64,000 nt of DNA from an uncultured Clostridia bacterium (GCA_946498095.1 CAMMMX010000014.1:1-64000); one strand, 5' to 3'; shown: positions 18,372 through 30,356, numbered from the stretch's first letter. Numbers and translations: made by a program. The notes: a model not told the origin generated them from the letters alone.

Positions 18372-18917
18372 ATGGAGTACAAAGTTGATCCAGAGTTCGA
18401 AAAGGAAATCGAATCTTATTGTGCCTTGCCTATCAAATTCGATCATTTTGTTGATATGCCGGAATTGTCTGATGGTGTGGTTTCTCTTTCCTGTACGTTG
18501 ACCAAGATGACAACGCCGGGGATTCCTGGACTGCCCAAGGTGCCGGGCTATTATTTCAATATATCTACCTGCAACGACGGGGTTTGCATCGGCGATATTA
18601 ACTTGCGTACCGGTTACAATGAAGAATTATATTATTCCGGCAACACTGGCTACCGTATTTATGAGCCATATCGCGGACATGGTTATGCCGTTCGAGCCTG
18701 CCGTTTGCTCAAGCCTATATTAAAGGCTCACAATATGGAGAAGATACTGATTACAAACGCCCATGATAACCATGCCTCCGTTCGAGTATGTGAAAAATTA
18801 GGCGCAAAGTTTTTACGAACGGTGCGTGTGCCGCAGTGGCATGTGCTGTTTCGAGAAAACGGGCGTGATTTTCAAAATATTTTTGAATGGAGCATGGATG
18901 AAGTGGCTTTGCCATAA
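18372..18917 (+). CDS. GNAT-family acetyltransferase
   Basis: This 181-residue protein has a GNAT fold: core strand GDINLRTGYN, motif A YEPYRGHGYAVRACRLL (about 95-111), and the C-terminal NHASVRVCEKLGAKFL motif. It resembles a family annotated as tyrosine-tRNA-ligase-associated or simply GNAT proteins in Firmicutes; the substrate is unknown. GGAAAGGAG precedes ATG 18372. It is a single-gene unit between the topoisomerase pair and the translation cluster, with its own promoter. In the same frame after its TAA, a TTG-started open frame runs to 19112 (listed separately). Confidence 0.85.
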   Translation: MEYKVDPEFEKEIESYCALPIKFDHFVDMPELSDGVVSLSCTLTKMTTPGIPGLPKVPGYYFNISTCNDGVCIGDINLRTGYNEELYYSGNTGYRIYEPYRGHGYAVRACRLLKPILKAHNMEKILITNAHDNHASVRVCEKLGAKFLRTVRVPQWHVLFRENGRDFQNIFEWSMDEVALP

Positions 18918-18923
18918 ATCATA

Positions 18924-19112
18924 TTGGAGCATCAAATTGATTGTCAGCGTTGCCTATCTTTTTCATATCCACATGCTCAATGGTTTGCGGCCCATTTTTC
19001 AAAGAGTGGGGACTCCTATCGGACAGTCAATTTGTTCGGGCGGTATCATATGGACTGTTATCCTAGAAAGTGGAAAGTTGCTCATCATCAGGCAGTGGAG
19101 GGTAAAAAATAA
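18924..19112 (+). other. Doubtful small open frame downstream of the GNAT gene
   Basis: The frame starts with TTG, two codons after the GNAT stop and in the same frame, and reads 62 codons with a protein-like composition (DCQRCLSFSYPHAQWFAAHF, then YHMDCYPRKWKVAHH). It is rich in Cys, His and Trp. There is no ribosome binding site. It ends just before the terminator at 19115. It could be a small protein, or a C-terminal extension cut off by a stop mutation; I recognise no family. Confidence 0.25.
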
Positions 19113-19114
19113 AA

Positions 19115-19137
19115 GGGCGGATATTTCCGCCCTTTTT
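19115..19137 (+). terminator. Intrinsic terminator after the GNAT gene
   Basis: GGGCGGA (19115-19121) pairs with TCCGCCC (19126-19132), followed by five T. It is preceded by an A-run, so it may also work in reverse. Confidence 0.85.
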
Positions 19138-19340
19138 GACGCTGAAGGTTTTAGCAAACGCGGTTCGGTGAGTAGGATGTAAAGCAAAAACCGAACGATA
19201 AAACTGCCAGCGTGATAGTATTGTACGCGGTAAGACCTTGGATATGCATAACGGGAGGAAGAAAAATTTTTCGCGTAGCATTAGGAGCGATCAGAAAATA
19301 TAGACAATATAAATTTATATCGTATCGGCGGCGAAAGGGC
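19138..19340. other. Intergenic stretch, nothing recognised
   Basis: It lies between the terminator of the GNAT gene and the rpmG promoter. No coding frame with a ribosome binding site was seen. Confidence 0.5.
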
Positions 19341-19399
19341 TTGACAGGAGCGAAAGGATATGGTACGATAGAAATACCTCTGAAGAGGTCTATTTTTTT
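19341..19399 (+). promoter_or_regulatory. rpmG-secE-nusG promoter with a hairpin at the transcript start
   Basis: TTGACA (19341-19346), 17 bases and TACGAT (19364-19369). ACCTC (19376-19380) pairs with GAGGT (19385-19389) right at the predicted +1, and CTA plus seven T follow (to 19399). The hairpin may protect the 5' end or act early in elongation. Confidence 0.7.
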
Positions 19400-19517
19400 G
19401 CGTTCCATTTTCATGATTTACGCAAAAAAGGACAGTCCGGAGGGAGGCAGAAGCGCAGACGCGGTTTCCGGTGAGCGGATGCCGTGGGGTCTGCAGTTAA
19501 AATATGGAGGTGCCGAT

Positions 19518-19667
19518 ATGAGAGTGAAAATTACACTTGCGTGTACGGAATGCAAACAGCGTAATTACAGTACGATGAAAAACAAGAAGAACGATCCCGA
19601 TCGTCTTGAAATGAATAAATACTGTAAGTTCTGCAGAAAGCATACGCTCCACAAGGAAACAAAGTAA
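19518..19667 (+). CDS. rpmG: Ribosomal protein L33
   Basis: Small protein of the large ribosomal subunit, 49 residues. This is the zinc-binding (C+) form: C9-x2-C12 in LACTECK and C36-x2-C39 in YCKFCRK. GGAGG precedes ATG 19518. rpmG-secE-nusG is a standard order in Bacteria. Confidence 0.96.
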   Translation: MRVKITLACTECKQRNYSTMKNKKNDPDRLEMNKYCKFCRKHTLHKETK

Positions 19668-19683
19668 CGAAGGAGTGATTCAG

Positions 19684-19932
19684 GTGGCGGACAAGAAAGC
19701 TCCCATTGAAAAAAACTCCGCGGTGAAAAAGCCGAAGAAAAAATTTACTCACAGCGTGAAAAAGTTCTTTCGTGAAAGCAAAAGCGAATTTAAAAAGATT
19801 GTGTGGCCTACTAGGAAGCAGGTTATCAACAATACCGGAGTCGTGCTTGTGATGCTGATTGTCAGCAGCGTGTGTATTTCTGGCTTTGATTTCCTGTTGT
19901 CCCGCTTGCTCAGTCTCGTGCTTGGCGAGTAG
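19684..19932 (+). CDS. secE: Preprotein translocase subunit SecE
   Basis: Essential small membrane subunit of the SecYEG channel, 82 residues. A charged N-terminus leads into FFRESKSEFKKIVWPTRKQV, the conserved amphipathic helix, then a single membrane segment at about 52-76. GTG 19684 is preferred over GTG 19675, since the AGGAG site ends eight bases before it. Confidence 0.95.
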   Translation: MADKKAPIEKNSAVKKPKKKFTHSVKKFFRESKSEFKKIVWPTRKQVINNTGVVLVMLIVSSVCISGFDFLLSRLLSLVLGE

Positions 19933-20000
19933 CGTGTGCAGTCGCCCAGTGTTTCGCACAGAGCAGTTTATTTGCTGAAAGCAGTCTTGGAGGAAAGTCC

Positions 20001-20528
20001 ATGTCAGAAACACCAAAATGGTATGTTGCCCATACGTATTCCGGGTATGAGAATAAGGTTGCCCAAAATATCGAGAAGGTTGTGGAAAACCGCAACCTGC
20101 GCGATTTGATCGCAGAGGTGCGGGTGCCGACGGAAACCGTTGTCGAAGTGAAGGACTCGAAGAAGAAGGAAGTTGAGAGGAAGATTTTCCCCGGCTATGT
20201 TCTTGTGAAGATGATCATGAACGACGACTCCTGGTACGTGGTGCGCAACACCAGGGGAGTGACCGGGTTTGTCGGACCTGCGTCCAAGCCGGTTCCATTG
20301 ACCGATGAGGAGGTCGCCGCGCTGGGGGTCGAATCCAAAAAGGTTGAGGTGGACTTTGCCGTCGGGGACAACGTAAAAATCGTCAGCGGACCGCTGGAGG
20401 GCTTCACCGGTATCGTAGACGAAATTGATTTGGAGAACAACAGCGTCAAGGTACGCGTGTCCATGTTTGGTCGCGAGACACCTGCGTCGCTGGAGCTTAT
20501 CCAAGTGGAAAAATTGAACGAATTCTAA
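20001..20528 (+). CDS. nusG: Transcription termination/antitermination factor NusG
   Basis: Elongation factor of 175 residues that joins RNA polymerase to ribosome or Rho. The NGN domain starts with WYVAHTYSGYENKV and has FPGYVLVKM and RNTRGVTGFVG. The KOW domain carries VKIVSGPLEGFTGIVDEID. GGAGG precedes the ATG. The rplK gene follows after a 150-base leader in which ATGCGTCC (20542-20549) can pair with GGACGCAT (20594-20601). Confidence 0.97.
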   Translation: MSETPKWYVAHTYSGYENKVAQNIEKVVENRNLRDLIAEVRVPTETVVEVKDSKKKEVERKIFPGYVLVKMIMNDDSWYVVRNTRGVTGFVGPASKPVPLTDEEVAALGVESKKVEVDFAVGDNVKIVSGPLEGFTGIVDEIDLENNSVKVRVSMFGRETPASLELIQVEKLNEF

Positions 20529-20679
20529 CACGGAAAAACAAATGCGTCCCGTTTTCCCTTGAGGGTGGCGGCAAGCTTTTTGTTTTTGGTGCCGGACGCA
20601 TGTTGCTGCGGACGGTACGGTGGGAGGGGCGAAATCATTCTTGCCCCGGTTTTACCACGAATTTTTGGAGGTGCAAAAA

Positions 20680-21105
20680 ATGGCTCAAAAGGTAGTTGGC
20701 TTTATCAAGCTCCAGATCCCTGCTGGAAAAGCTACTCCGGCGCCGCCGGTTGGCCCTGCATTAGGTCAGCACGGTGTCAATATCATGGCATTTACAAAGG
20801 AATTCAACGAGCGTACGAAAAACGACGTTGGTTTGATCATTCCTGTCGTCATCACAGTTTACGCAGATCGTTCCTTTACTTTTGTCACCAAGACTCCGCC
20901 TGCAGCGGTCCTGATCAAGAAAGCTTGCGGGATTGAAAGCGGTTCGGGTGTGCCGAACAAGACGAAGGTTGCCAAGATGACCAAGGAGCAGGTGAAAAAG
21001 ATCGCTGAACAGAAAATGCCTGATTTAAACGCGGCAAACGTAGAAGCTGCCATGAGCATGATCGCTGGTACAGCGCGGTCAATGGGCATTGAAGTTGTTG
21101 ATTAG
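20680..21105 (+). CDS. rplK: Ribosomal protein L11
   Basis: Part of the GTPase-associated stalk base of the 50S subunit, 141 residues. It shows the N-terminal [20 protein letters not shown] and the C-terminal rRNA-binding [17 protein letters not shown] precedes ATG 20680. It forms the standard rplK-rplA pair with the next gene. Confidence 0.97.
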   Translation: MAQKVVGFIKLQIPAGKATPAPPVGPALGQHGVNIMAFTKEFNERTKNDVGLIIPVVITVYADRSFTFVTKTPPAAVLIKKACGIESGSGVPNKTKVAKMTKEQVKKIAEQKMPDLNAANVEAAMSMIAGTARSMGIEVVD

Positions 21106-21166
21106 TAACCCGCTGGTGGGAGGAAAAATCCGTTATTAACCACTCATGAGGGAGGAAATAGTAGTA

Positions 21167-21862
21167 ATGAAACATGGAAAGAAGTATGTTGACAGCACAA
21201 AGCTCGTTGACAAGAATAAACTGTACGAATCAAATGAAGCACTTGCGCTGGCCTGCCAGTGCGCCAAGGCTAAGTTTGACGAGACAATCGAAGCCCATAT
21301 CCGCCTTGGAGTTGACTCCCGCCATGCAGACCAGCAGGTCCGCGGCGCGGTGGTTCTGCCCAACGGTACGGGCAAGAAGGTTCGCGTACTTGTTTTCGCA
21401 AAGGGCGACAATGTAAAGCTGGCGGAAGAAGCTGGCGCTGAGTATGTCGGTGCAGAGGAATACGTTGCGAAAATCCAGAACGAAGGTTTCATGGATTTTG
21501 ACGTCGTCATCGCTACTCCGGACATGATGGGCGTTGTCGGCCGTCTTGGTAAGGTTCTCGGCCCGCGTGGCTTGATGCCTAACCCTAAGGCTGGTACCGT
21601 TACCCCTGATGTGGCTCGTGCGGTCACCGATGCGAAGGCCGGTAAGATTGAGTACCGTCTGGATAAAACCAATATTATTCACTGCCCGATCGGCAAAGCT
21701 TCTTTTGGTGCTGAAAAGCTGGAAGAAAACTTCAACGTCCTTTTGGAAGCAATCGCGAAGGCGAAACCGGCTGCAGCCAAAGGACAATACATCAAATCCT
21801 GTGTCGTTGCCTCGACTATGGGCGTTGGCGTCAAGGTGAATACTGTTCGCTTTGGTGTGTAA
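21167..21862 (+). CDS. rplA: Ribosomal protein L1
   Basis: Protein of the L1 stalk, 231 residues, also a translational repressor of its own operon in other bacteria. Typical segments are [31 protein letters not shown] and [14 protein letters not shown] 21167 follows GGAGGAAATAGTAGTA; an upstream in-frame ATG at 21146 overlaps that site. Confidence 0.97.
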   Translation: MKHGKKYVDSTKLVDKNKLYESNEALALACQCAKAKFDETIEAHIRLGVDSRHADQQVRGAVVLPNGTGKKVRVLVFAKGDNVKLAEEAGAEYVGAEEYVAKIQNEGFMDFDVVIATPDMMGVVGRLGKVLGPRGLMPNPKAGTVTPDVARAVTDAKAGKIEYRLDKTNIIHCPIGKASFGAEKLEENFNVLLEAIAKAKPAAAKGQYIKSCVVASTMGVGVKVNTVRFGV

Positions 21863-21875
21863 ATGACATAGGGGC

Positions 21876-21904
21876 TTGACAGCCTTATATGTGTTGTGTT
21901 ATAT
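21876..21904 (+). promoter_or_regulatory. Promoter of rplJ-rplL
   Basis: Perfect TTGACA (21876-21881), 17-base spacer, TTATAT (21899-21904), 14 bases after the rplA stop. Confidence 0.85.
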
Positions 21905-21911
21905 TAAAATA

Positions 21912-22112
21912 GCTGTCGGTTCTGAAGACAGCAGGTGCGGACGATACGTCCGCTGAAACGAGCAAAAGGCTTTTGTTCCGCCTGCCGAGGAAGACGCGTT
22001 GTACATCGAGATTTAACGGCGTTTTACGCCTGTGTGGATGGAATGCGCCCTTTCCCGTGCGATGCGGGGAAGGGCGTTTGTGTTTGTATTAATTTGCAGG
22101 GTGGTGAAAATC
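21912..22112 (+). ncRNA. L10 leader (r-protein autoregulatory element) with terminator
   Basis: The long leader upstream of rplJ begins with paired segments around AGCTGTC/GACAGC and GCGGACGATACGTCCGC. It ends in a strong stem: CGCCCTTTCCCG (22046-22057) with CGGGGAAGGGCG (22065-22076), followed by TTTGTGTTTG. In Firmicutes the L10(L12)4 complex binds such a leader to stop transcription when in excess. Position and structure support this; I could not run a covariance search. Confidence 0.75.
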
Positions 22113-22622
22113 ATGCCAAGTGAGAAAGTATTGCTGCAGAAACAGCAGTTTGTCGCCGAGCTGTCTGAGAAGCTGAAGAACGCTCCTGCCGGTGTTCTAG
22201 TCGATTATAAAGGCATTACGGTGGCGGACGATACCAAGCTGCGTAAGGAACTGCGTGAGGCCAACGTCGAATATATGGTCGTCAAAAATACGATGCTGCG
22301 CTTTGCCGCAAAGAACGCTGGACTCGACGAAATGACAGGCGTGCTGGAGGGTACGACAGCTCTTGCGGTCAGCCATGACGATCCGATGGCGGCTGCTAGA
22401 ATCCTGGTCAAATATGCGGAATCGGTGAAAGACGGGTTCCATGTTAAGACCGGCTTTATGGACGGAAAGGTGATCGATGTCGATACCGTTACCGCAATCG
22501 CGAAGATTCCTTCCAAAGAGGTTCTCGTTTCCCAAATGCTCAGCAGCTTGAATGCGCCGATCGCGAACCTCGCGGTCGTCCTGAACCAGATTGCAGAGAA
22601 AAATGCGGAATCTGCCGAGTAA
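22113..22622 (+). CDS. rplJ: Ribosomal protein L10
   Basis: Base of the L7/L12 stalk, 169 residues. It has VDYKGITVADDTKLRKELRE near the N-terminus and a C-terminal helix for L12 dimers. ATG 22113 lies after GGTGGTGAAAATC. Regulated with rplL through the leader just upstream. Confidence 0.96.
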   Translation: MPSEKVLLQKQQFVAELSEKLKNAPAGVLVDYKGITVADDTKLRKELREANVEYMVVKNTMLRFAAKNAGLDEMTGVLEGTTALAVSHDDPMAAARILVKYAESVKDGFHVKTGFMDGKVIDVDTVTAIAKIPSKEVLVSQMLSSLNAPIANLAVVLNQIAEKNAESAE

Positions 22623-22665
22623 GTAATCGGCGAATGAAAATAACTATTATTGGAGGTAAATCAAA

Positions 22666-23040
22666 ATGGCTTCTGAGAAAATTTTGAAGATGATCGAAGA
22701 TGTAAAAGCCCTTACCGTTTTGGAGCTTAATGAGCTGGTTAAGGCTCTGGAAGAGGAATTCGGCGTGTCTGCTGCCGCTGTCGCGGTTGCTGCTGCTCCG
22801 GCTGCCGGCGCTGCCGCTGCTGAGGAGAAGACTGAGTTTGACGTTATCCTGGCTGACATGGGCGCGAACAAGATGGCCGTTATCAAGGCTGTCAAGGAGA
22901 TTACCGGCCTTGGCCTGAAAGAGTCCAAGGAGCTGGTTGAAGGCGCTCCGAAGCCTGTTAAGGAAGGCGCTTCCAAAGCTGAGGCTGACGAAATCAAGGC
23001 GAAGCTGGAAGAGGCTGGCGCTAAGGTTGAACTCAAGTAA
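22666..23040 (+). CDS. rplL: Ribosomal protein L7/L12
   Basis: Stalk protein that recruits translation factors, 124 residues. The N-terminal dimerisation helix is followed by the Ala-rich hinge (about 36-54), then the C-terminal domain with [14 protein letters not shown] and [20 protein letters not shown] segments. TTGGAGG precedes the ATG. In most Firmicutes rpoB follows; here a terminator and the atp operon do. Confidence 0.97.
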   Translation: MASEKILKMIEDVKALTVLELNELVKALEEEFGVSAAAVAVAAAPAAGAAAAEEKTEFDVILADMGANKMAVIKAVKEITGLGLKESKELVEGAPKPVKEGASKAEADEIKAKLEEAGAKVELK

Positions 23041-23056
23041 TTTTATCTCTTTTTTC

Positions 23057-23090
23057 AAAGCCCTCGGATATTACCGGGGGCTTTGTGTTT
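23057..23090 (+). terminator. Intrinsic terminator after rplL
   Basis: AAAGCCCTCGG (23057-23067) pairs with CCGGGGGCTTT (23074-23084) with one wobble pair, then TGTGTTTT. Confidence 0.85.
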
Positions 23091-23117
23091 TATAGGCCTT
23101 TATTTCAAAAAAGGAGG

Positions 23118-23161
23118 CAAGCTCGTTTGAGCTTGATAATGCAGAGTAAATTTGTTATACT
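23118..23161 (+). promoter_or_regulatory. atp operon promoter with palindrome over the -35 box
   Basis: TTGATA (23133-23138), 17-base spacer and TATACT (23156-23161). CAAGCTC (23118-23124), GTTT and GAGCTTG (23129-23135) form a perfect 7+7 palindrome that overlaps the -35 box. It could be a repressor site, or a hairpin left over from read-through termination. Confidence 0.7.
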
Positions 23162-23261
23162 AATTGGAGATATGTCCCTTTAATTTCGGAATAGAGGCAG
23201 TGTCCCGGATATCTGTTATCAAATGCGTTTTGAGAGCTTGTAGAGGGGGAGACGGTGAATC

Positions 23262-23643
23262 ATGGGAGTCGCGTGGAAGGAAATGAAAAAAATGCTGCCA
23301 TGGTTTATAGTTTTTAACGGTATAACCGTTTTGATCATTTACCTTTTTAGCGGGTGGCGTTGGGCGTTGTTATGGGGAATGTTGCTGGGAAACATATATT
23401 CTGTTTTCAATTTTCTTTTGCTGGGGATAGCGGTCGACAAAGCGGTGCATAAGCGTCCAAGCAGAGCACAGGCCTATATGGTGACGATGTTCCTTTTGCG
23501 CTATCTATTAACTGCCGTATTGATCACTGTCTCGCTTGTGACAGATTTGTTCCATCCCGCTGCGGTCATCATTCCAATTTTTTTCCCAAAACTTGCCTTG
23601 ACACTGCAGGGGATTTTCGCGAAAAAACGAAAGGAGGATGGAC

Positions 23644-23657
<14 letters not shown>
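23262..23657 (+). CDS. atpI: ATP synthase subunit I-like membrane protein
   Basis: Integral membrane protein of 131 residues with four hydrophobic segments (about 12-30, 36-55, 75-93 and 98-115). Its position as first gene of the atp operon and its topology match AtpI/UncI, which helps assemble the c-ring and is not needed for catalysis. The sequence itself is poorly conserved. Its 3' end overlaps the next gene by 14 bases. Confidence 0.75.
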
Positions 23658-24634
<977 letters not shown>

Positions 24635-24672
24635 GCCGTCGGGGTGCGGAGACCCCGCCGAAGGAGGACAAA

Positions 24673-25161
24673 ATGGAGTTCATCACCATTGATCCGACGA
24701 CAATCGTCGCCCAGCTGCTTAATCTGTTGATCCTGTTCCTGATCATTCGATATTTCCTTTTCAAGCCGGTCAAAAAGATACTTGACGACCGCAAAGCGGA
24801 AGTCGAGTCCGCTTATGAACAGGCGGAAAAGGCCCGAGCGGACGCGCAGCGTCTGGAAGAGGAATATGAGGGCAAAATGGCGCAGGCCAAGAGCGAGGCA
24901 GCGGAAATTATGAAGTCGGCTACCAAGCGGGCGGCGCTGCGTTCGGAGGAAATTTTGCATGACGCGCAAACGCAGGCAGGGAATCTGCTGGAAAAAGCGA
25001 ACGCCCAGATTGATAGTGAAAAGAAAAAGGCCGTCAATGAAGCGAAGGATCAGATCGCATCGATTGCCCTGCTGGCGGCGACTAAGGTCGTCGGGCGGGA
25101 CATGACCGCGGCGGATCACGAAAAGCTTATTGAGGATTTCATCGATAGTGATATCAGATAA
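24673..25161 (+). CDS. atpF: F-type ATP synthase subunit b
   Basis: Peripheral stalk protein of 162 residues: one N-terminal membrane helix (about 10-30) and a long charged coiled coil (about 35-130). GAAGGAGG precedes the ATG. The 147-base gap to atpH holds no evident gene or clear promoter, which is unusual in such a tight operon. Confidence 0.93.
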   Translation: MEFITIDPTTIVAQLLNLLILFLIIRYFLFKPVKKILDDRKAEVESAYEQAEKARADAQRLEEEYEGKMAQAKSEAAEIMKSATKRAALRSEEILHDAQTQAGNLLEKANAQIDSEKKKAVNEAKDQIASIALLAATKVVGRDMTAADHEKLIEDFIDSDIR

Positions 25162-25308
25162 AGCGCGGGCCATGTGCCGTCTGGCGGTTCCTTTCAGGAC
25201 AAAAATATGGCAGGATTGGACATCTATCACGTACGATATCTATGGTGTAGATGAAAATCGTATGGATGACCTATCTCCACAATCATGCGCAGCGAAGGAG
25301 GCGGTACA

Positions 25309-25854
25309 ATGGTCGAGAATATCTATGCGCAGGCGTTGTTCGAACTGGCGAGGGAGGAAAAGATATCCGATCGTGTTGTGCAGGAGATGAAGACGGTGGA
25401 GAGCCTCTTTGCGGAAAACCAGGACTATGTACGGCTGCTGGCTAACCCGGCGATACCTGTCCGGGATAGGGTGGAGACGCTGCGCGCCGCCTTTGATGGC
25501 AGGCTACATCCGACTGTTACGCATTTTCTCATGCTGCTGACGGAAAAGGGTCGTATCTCCCATTTCAGCGGGATTGTCCGCGCCTTTGTCCGGCTGTACA
25601 ACGACGCCTGCGGTATCGCCGACGTCACCGCAGTGACCGCCGTCGCGCTGTCGCCGCAGCTGGCAGAGCGACTGCGAGAGAAAGCGCAACGGCTTACCGG
25701 TAAGACGGTGCGGCTGAAAAACGTCGTCGACCCGTCGATGCTGGGCGGCGTGATTCTGCGCTGGGACGATACGCAGGTGGACGCTAGCGTCAAACGCAGG
25801 CTTCAGGATCTGCGCCGCCAAATCGGCCAGACAGTGATCGGAAGCGAATCCTGA
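25309..25854 (+). CDS. atpH: F-type ATP synthase subunit delta
   Basis: Links the peripheral stalk to the top of F1; 181 residues. It has the N-terminal YAQALFELAREE helix bundle and the C-terminal KNVVDPSMLGGVILRWDDTQVDASVKRR region (its Asp-Pro-Ser-Met-Leu-Gly-Gly core is family-typical). ATG 25309 follows GAAGGAGG; an in-frame ATG at 25285 does not. Confidence 0.93.
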   Translation: MVENIYAQALFELAREEKISDRVVQEMKTVESLFAENQDYVRLLANPAIPVRDRVETLRAAFDGRLHPTVTHFLMLLTEKGRISHFSGIVRAFVRLYNDACGIADVTAVTAVALSPQLAERLREKAQRLTGKTVRLKNVVDPSMLGGVILRWDDTQVDASVKRRLQDLRRQIGQTVIGSES

Positions 25855-25920
25855 AGGAGGAGCGGAAGGAGAATGAACAGGTTTCACGACGTCGAGTGCG
25901 CCGTGGGATAGGAGGTATTG

Positions 25921-27435
25921 ATGGATTTACGTCCAGACGAGATAACCAGTATCATCAAAGAACAAATCCGTAACTACGCGTCAGACTTAAAGCTTGACGA
26001 CGTGGGTACAGTGGTCACCGTTGGTGACGGCATTACGACAATCCATGGGCTGGAAAAATGTATGCTCAGTGAGCTGCTGGAATTTGCCGATGGAACGCCA
26101 GCGATGGCACTCAACTTAGAGCGCGAATTTGTTGGCGCGGTGCTGCTGGGTGGGGAAAAGAACATCAAGGAAGGCGATACTGTCCGACGTAGTGGAAAGG
26201 TACTGTCGGTTCCGGTCGGTGAAGCGCTTTTAGGCCGAGTCGTCAACGCGCTGGGACAGCCGATCGATGGCAAAGGCCCGGTGCTGACCGAAGAGGTTCG
26301 TCCGGTTGAAAGCGAAGCGCCAGGCATCATTACGCGCCAGTCAGTCAACCGGCCGCTCCAGACCGGCATCAAAGCGATCGATTCGATGATCCCTATCGGC
26401 CGGGGCCAGCGGGAGCTGATCATCGGCGACCGCCAGACCGGTAAGACGGCGATCGCACTGGATACGATCATCAATCAGAAGGGCAAGGACGTTATCTGCA
26501 TCTATGTGGCGATTGGACAAAAGCAGTCCACCGTCGCCAACGTGGTGGATACCCTTACCAGGAACGGTGCGATGGAGTATACCATCGTCGTCGCCGCGAC
26601 GGCGTCGGAGCAGGCGCCACTGCAGTATATCGCTCCTTATGCCGGTTGTGCGATGGGCGAATTCTTTATGAACAAGGGGCGGGACGTACTGTGCGTGTAT
26701 GACGATCTGTCCAAACATGCGGTGGCTTACCGTGCGCTATCGCTACTGCTGAAGCGTCCCCCTGGACGGGAAGCCTATCCCGGCGACGTGTTCTACCTTC
26801 ATTCCCGTCTGCTGGAACGCGCGGCCAACCTTAGCGCGGAATACGGCGGCGGTTCCCTGACGGCGCTGCCGCTGATCGAGACGCAGGCAAGCGACGTGTC
26901 AGCCTACATCCCGACCAATGTGATTTCCATTACCGACGGACAGATCTTCTTGGAAACGGAGCTGTTCTTCGCCGGCGTGCGTCCGGCCGTCAATCCAGGC
27001 ATTTCAGTGTCCCGCGTCGGCGGCAACGCCCAGATCAAGGCGATGAAAAAGGTGTCCGGCCCGCTGAAGCTGATGTACTCGCAGTACCGTGAGCTGCAGG
27101 CATTCTCCCAGTTCGGCTCCGATTTGGACAAGGACACCAAGGAGCGCCTTGCACAGGGCGAGCGGGTTGTCGAAGTGCTCAAGCAAGGGCAGAACAGTCC
27201 GGTACGGGTCGAGCATCAGGTGATGATCATCTACGCTGTGGTAAACGGCTATCTCAAAGAGATCGACGTACAGGACATTCCGGAATTTGAACGCGAGTTG
27301 TACGATTACGTGGATATGTCTTATCCCGAGGTTGTCGGCGCCATACGGGATACTGGCGAGTTGAGCAAGCAGACCGAGGATGCTCTTTCTCAGGCGCTGC
27401 GGGAATTTATCGGTAAATTTTTGTCTGCAAGGTAG
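25921..27435 (+). CDS. atpA: F-type ATP synthase subunit alpha
   Basis: Non-catalytic nucleotide-binding subunit of F1, 504 residues. It has the Walker [10 protein letters not shown], the [11 protein letters not shown] segment and [20 protein letters not shown]. The arginine finger lies in [14 protein letters not shown] 25921 follows GGATAGGAGG. Confidence 0.97.
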   Translation: MDLRPDEITSIIKEQIRNYASDLKLDDVGTVVTVGDGITTIHGLEKCMLSELLEFADGTPAMALNLEREFVGAVLLGGEKNIKEGDTVRRSGKVLSVPVGEALLGRVVNALGQPIDGKGPVLTEEVRPVESEAPGIITRQSVNRPLQTGIKAIDSMIPIGRGQRELIIGDRQTGKTAIALDTIINQKGKDVICIYVAIGQKQSTVANVVDTLTRNGAMEYTIVVAATASEQAPLQYIAPYAGCAMGEFFMNKGRDVLCVYDDLSKHAVAYRALSLLLKRPPGREAYPGDVFYLHSRLLERAANLSAEYGGGSLTALPLIETQASDVSAYIPTNVISITDGQIFLETELFFAGVRPAVNPGISVSRVGGNAQIKAMKKVSGPLKLMYSQYRELQAFSQFGSDLDKDTKERLAQGERVVEVLKQGQNSPVRVEHQVMIIYAVVNGYLKEIDVQDIPEFERELYDYVDMSYPEVVGAIRDTGELSKQTEDALSQALREFIGKFLSAR

Positions 27436-27461
27436 GGGACGGAAAGCGAGGAGGATGCGGC

Positions 27462-28316
27462 ATGGCAGGCGCCAATATGAAGGATATTAAGCGCCGAATC
27501 AAAAGCGTGGGCAGCACGACACAGATCACCAATGCGATGCAGCTGGTCGCGTCGTCCAAGCTGCGCAAGGCGAAGGAGCGTGTCGAGCGCTACCGTCCGT
27601 TTTTTGAAAAGCTGTACCAGACGATGGCGGAAGTCGCGCAGGAGAACACCGACGGTATGTCGGTCTACACCAGGCGGAGGAAGATCAAAGCAACGCTGCA
27701 AATTGTCATCGCTGGAGACCGCGGTCTGGCCGGAGGATACAATGCGAACATTTTAAAACGCGCGCAGGCCGACTCCGAGGGCAGAAACGTCCGCGTGTTG
27801 GCCATTGGTAAAAAGGCTGTGGAATATTACCAGAAACGCGCATACCCCATCGTGGCGCAGTATCAGGGCGTCGGAGAGGAGCTGAGCATCAGCGAGACAA
27901 CTGAAATTGGCGAGAAAATCGTTGCGTTGTACCGCAGCGGCGAAATCGACGAGGCAATCGTCTATTACACCGGCTTCGTCTCCCCGCTGCAGCAGGAGCC
28001 GTCCAGCCTAACGCTACTGCCGCTTGACCTGTTGGGTGTTAAGCCACAGGGACGAAGGACGCTGACCGAATATGATCCATCGCCCCAAGCGGTGTTTGAC
28101 AGCCTGGTGCCGACTTTCATCACCGGTACGGTTTACGGTGCGATCGTCGAATCATTCGTGTCAGAGCAGGCGGCGCGCCGGACGGCGATGGAGTCAGCGA
28201 CAGACAACGCGCAGGAGATGATTGACGGTTTGCAGCTTCAGTTCAACCGCGCGCGCCAGGGCGCGATTACGCAGGAGCTGACCGAAATCGTCGCAGGCGC
28301 GCAGGCGCTGGGCTAA
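27462..28316 (+). CDS. atpG: F-type ATP synthase subunit gamma
   Basis: Central rotor shaft, 284 residues. Both terminal helices are typical: DIKRRIKSVGSTTQITNAM near the N-terminus and RRTAMESATDNAQEMI near the C-terminus, with DRGLAGGYN in the middle. GAGGAGG precedes the ATG. Confidence 0.96.
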   Translation: MAGANMKDIKRRIKSVGSTTQITNAMQLVASSKLRKAKERVERYRPFFEKLYQTMAEVAQENTDGMSVYTRRRKIKATLQIVIAGDRGLAGGYNANILKRAQADSEGRNVRVLAIGKKAVEYYQKRAYPIVAQYQGVGEELSISETTEIGEKIVALYRSGEIDEAIVYYTGFVSPLQQEPSSLTLLPLDLLGVKPQGRRTLTEYDPSPQAVFDSLVPTFITGTVYGAIVESFVSEQAARRTAMESATDNAQEMIDGLQLQFNRARQGAITQELTEIVAGAQALG

Positions 28317-29744
<1,428 letters not shown>

Positions 29745-29809
29745 GAGGCGCTTCCCGGGATGGGCGGCGCGCGGTGTGAATGTCATATGCAATGGAAGGA
29801 GTCAGGTCG

Positions 29810-30211
29810 ATGTCCACATTTTTCTTATCGGTTGTCACTCCGGACGGCATTTTCTTTGAAGGGCAGGTACGGCGAGTCGTCGTGCGTACCCGTACCGGCG
29901 ACGTCGGGATCATGGCGGGACATATCAGCTATGTCGCGGCGCTGGGGATCGGCAAGTTGCGGATTACCTTGGACGGTGGTGTTCGCGTGGCGGCGGTTGC
30001 AGATGGCGTGCTGAAGGTGTCGAAGGAAAAGACCGTCATTCTGGCGCAGACCTGCGAATGGGCGGATGAGATCGATGTCGAGCGGGCTAGGCGCGCGGAG
30101 GAGATGGCACGGCAGCGTCTGCAAACGCTGCAAAGCGGCAAGGAGTTCGAGCGGGCGGAGCTGAAGCTGAGGCGCGCCCTGAATCGTTTGAGCATCGCAG
30201 AAAAGGAATGA
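29810..30211 (+). CDS. atpC: F-type ATP synthase subunit epsilon
   Basis: Rotor subunit and ATPase inhibitor, 133 residues. The N-terminal beta sandwich has VVTPDGIFFEGQVRRVVV and GIMAGHISYVAALGIG; two C-terminal helices follow. ATG 29810 is chosen over upstream in-frame starts because GGAAGGAG precedes it. Confidence 0.94.
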   Translation: MSTFFLSVVTPDGIFFEGQVRRVVVRTRTGDVGIMAGHISYVAALGIGKLRITLDGGVRVAAVADGVLKVSKEKTVILAQTCEWADEIDVERARRAEEMARQRLQTLQSGKEFERAELKLRRALNRLSIAEKE

Positions 30212-30356
30212 GAAACCTGCTGGTGCGTCTTTTGTCCGTCACTCTTTGGTACGAACGATCCAGTGAAATCGGTTGACAGAAACGTTTGTCTCCCCTTTAT
30301 CTGGAAGCCAGTTTCGCTGCTAGGTAATATCTGTTTCCTCTCTTACTGAAAGGATC

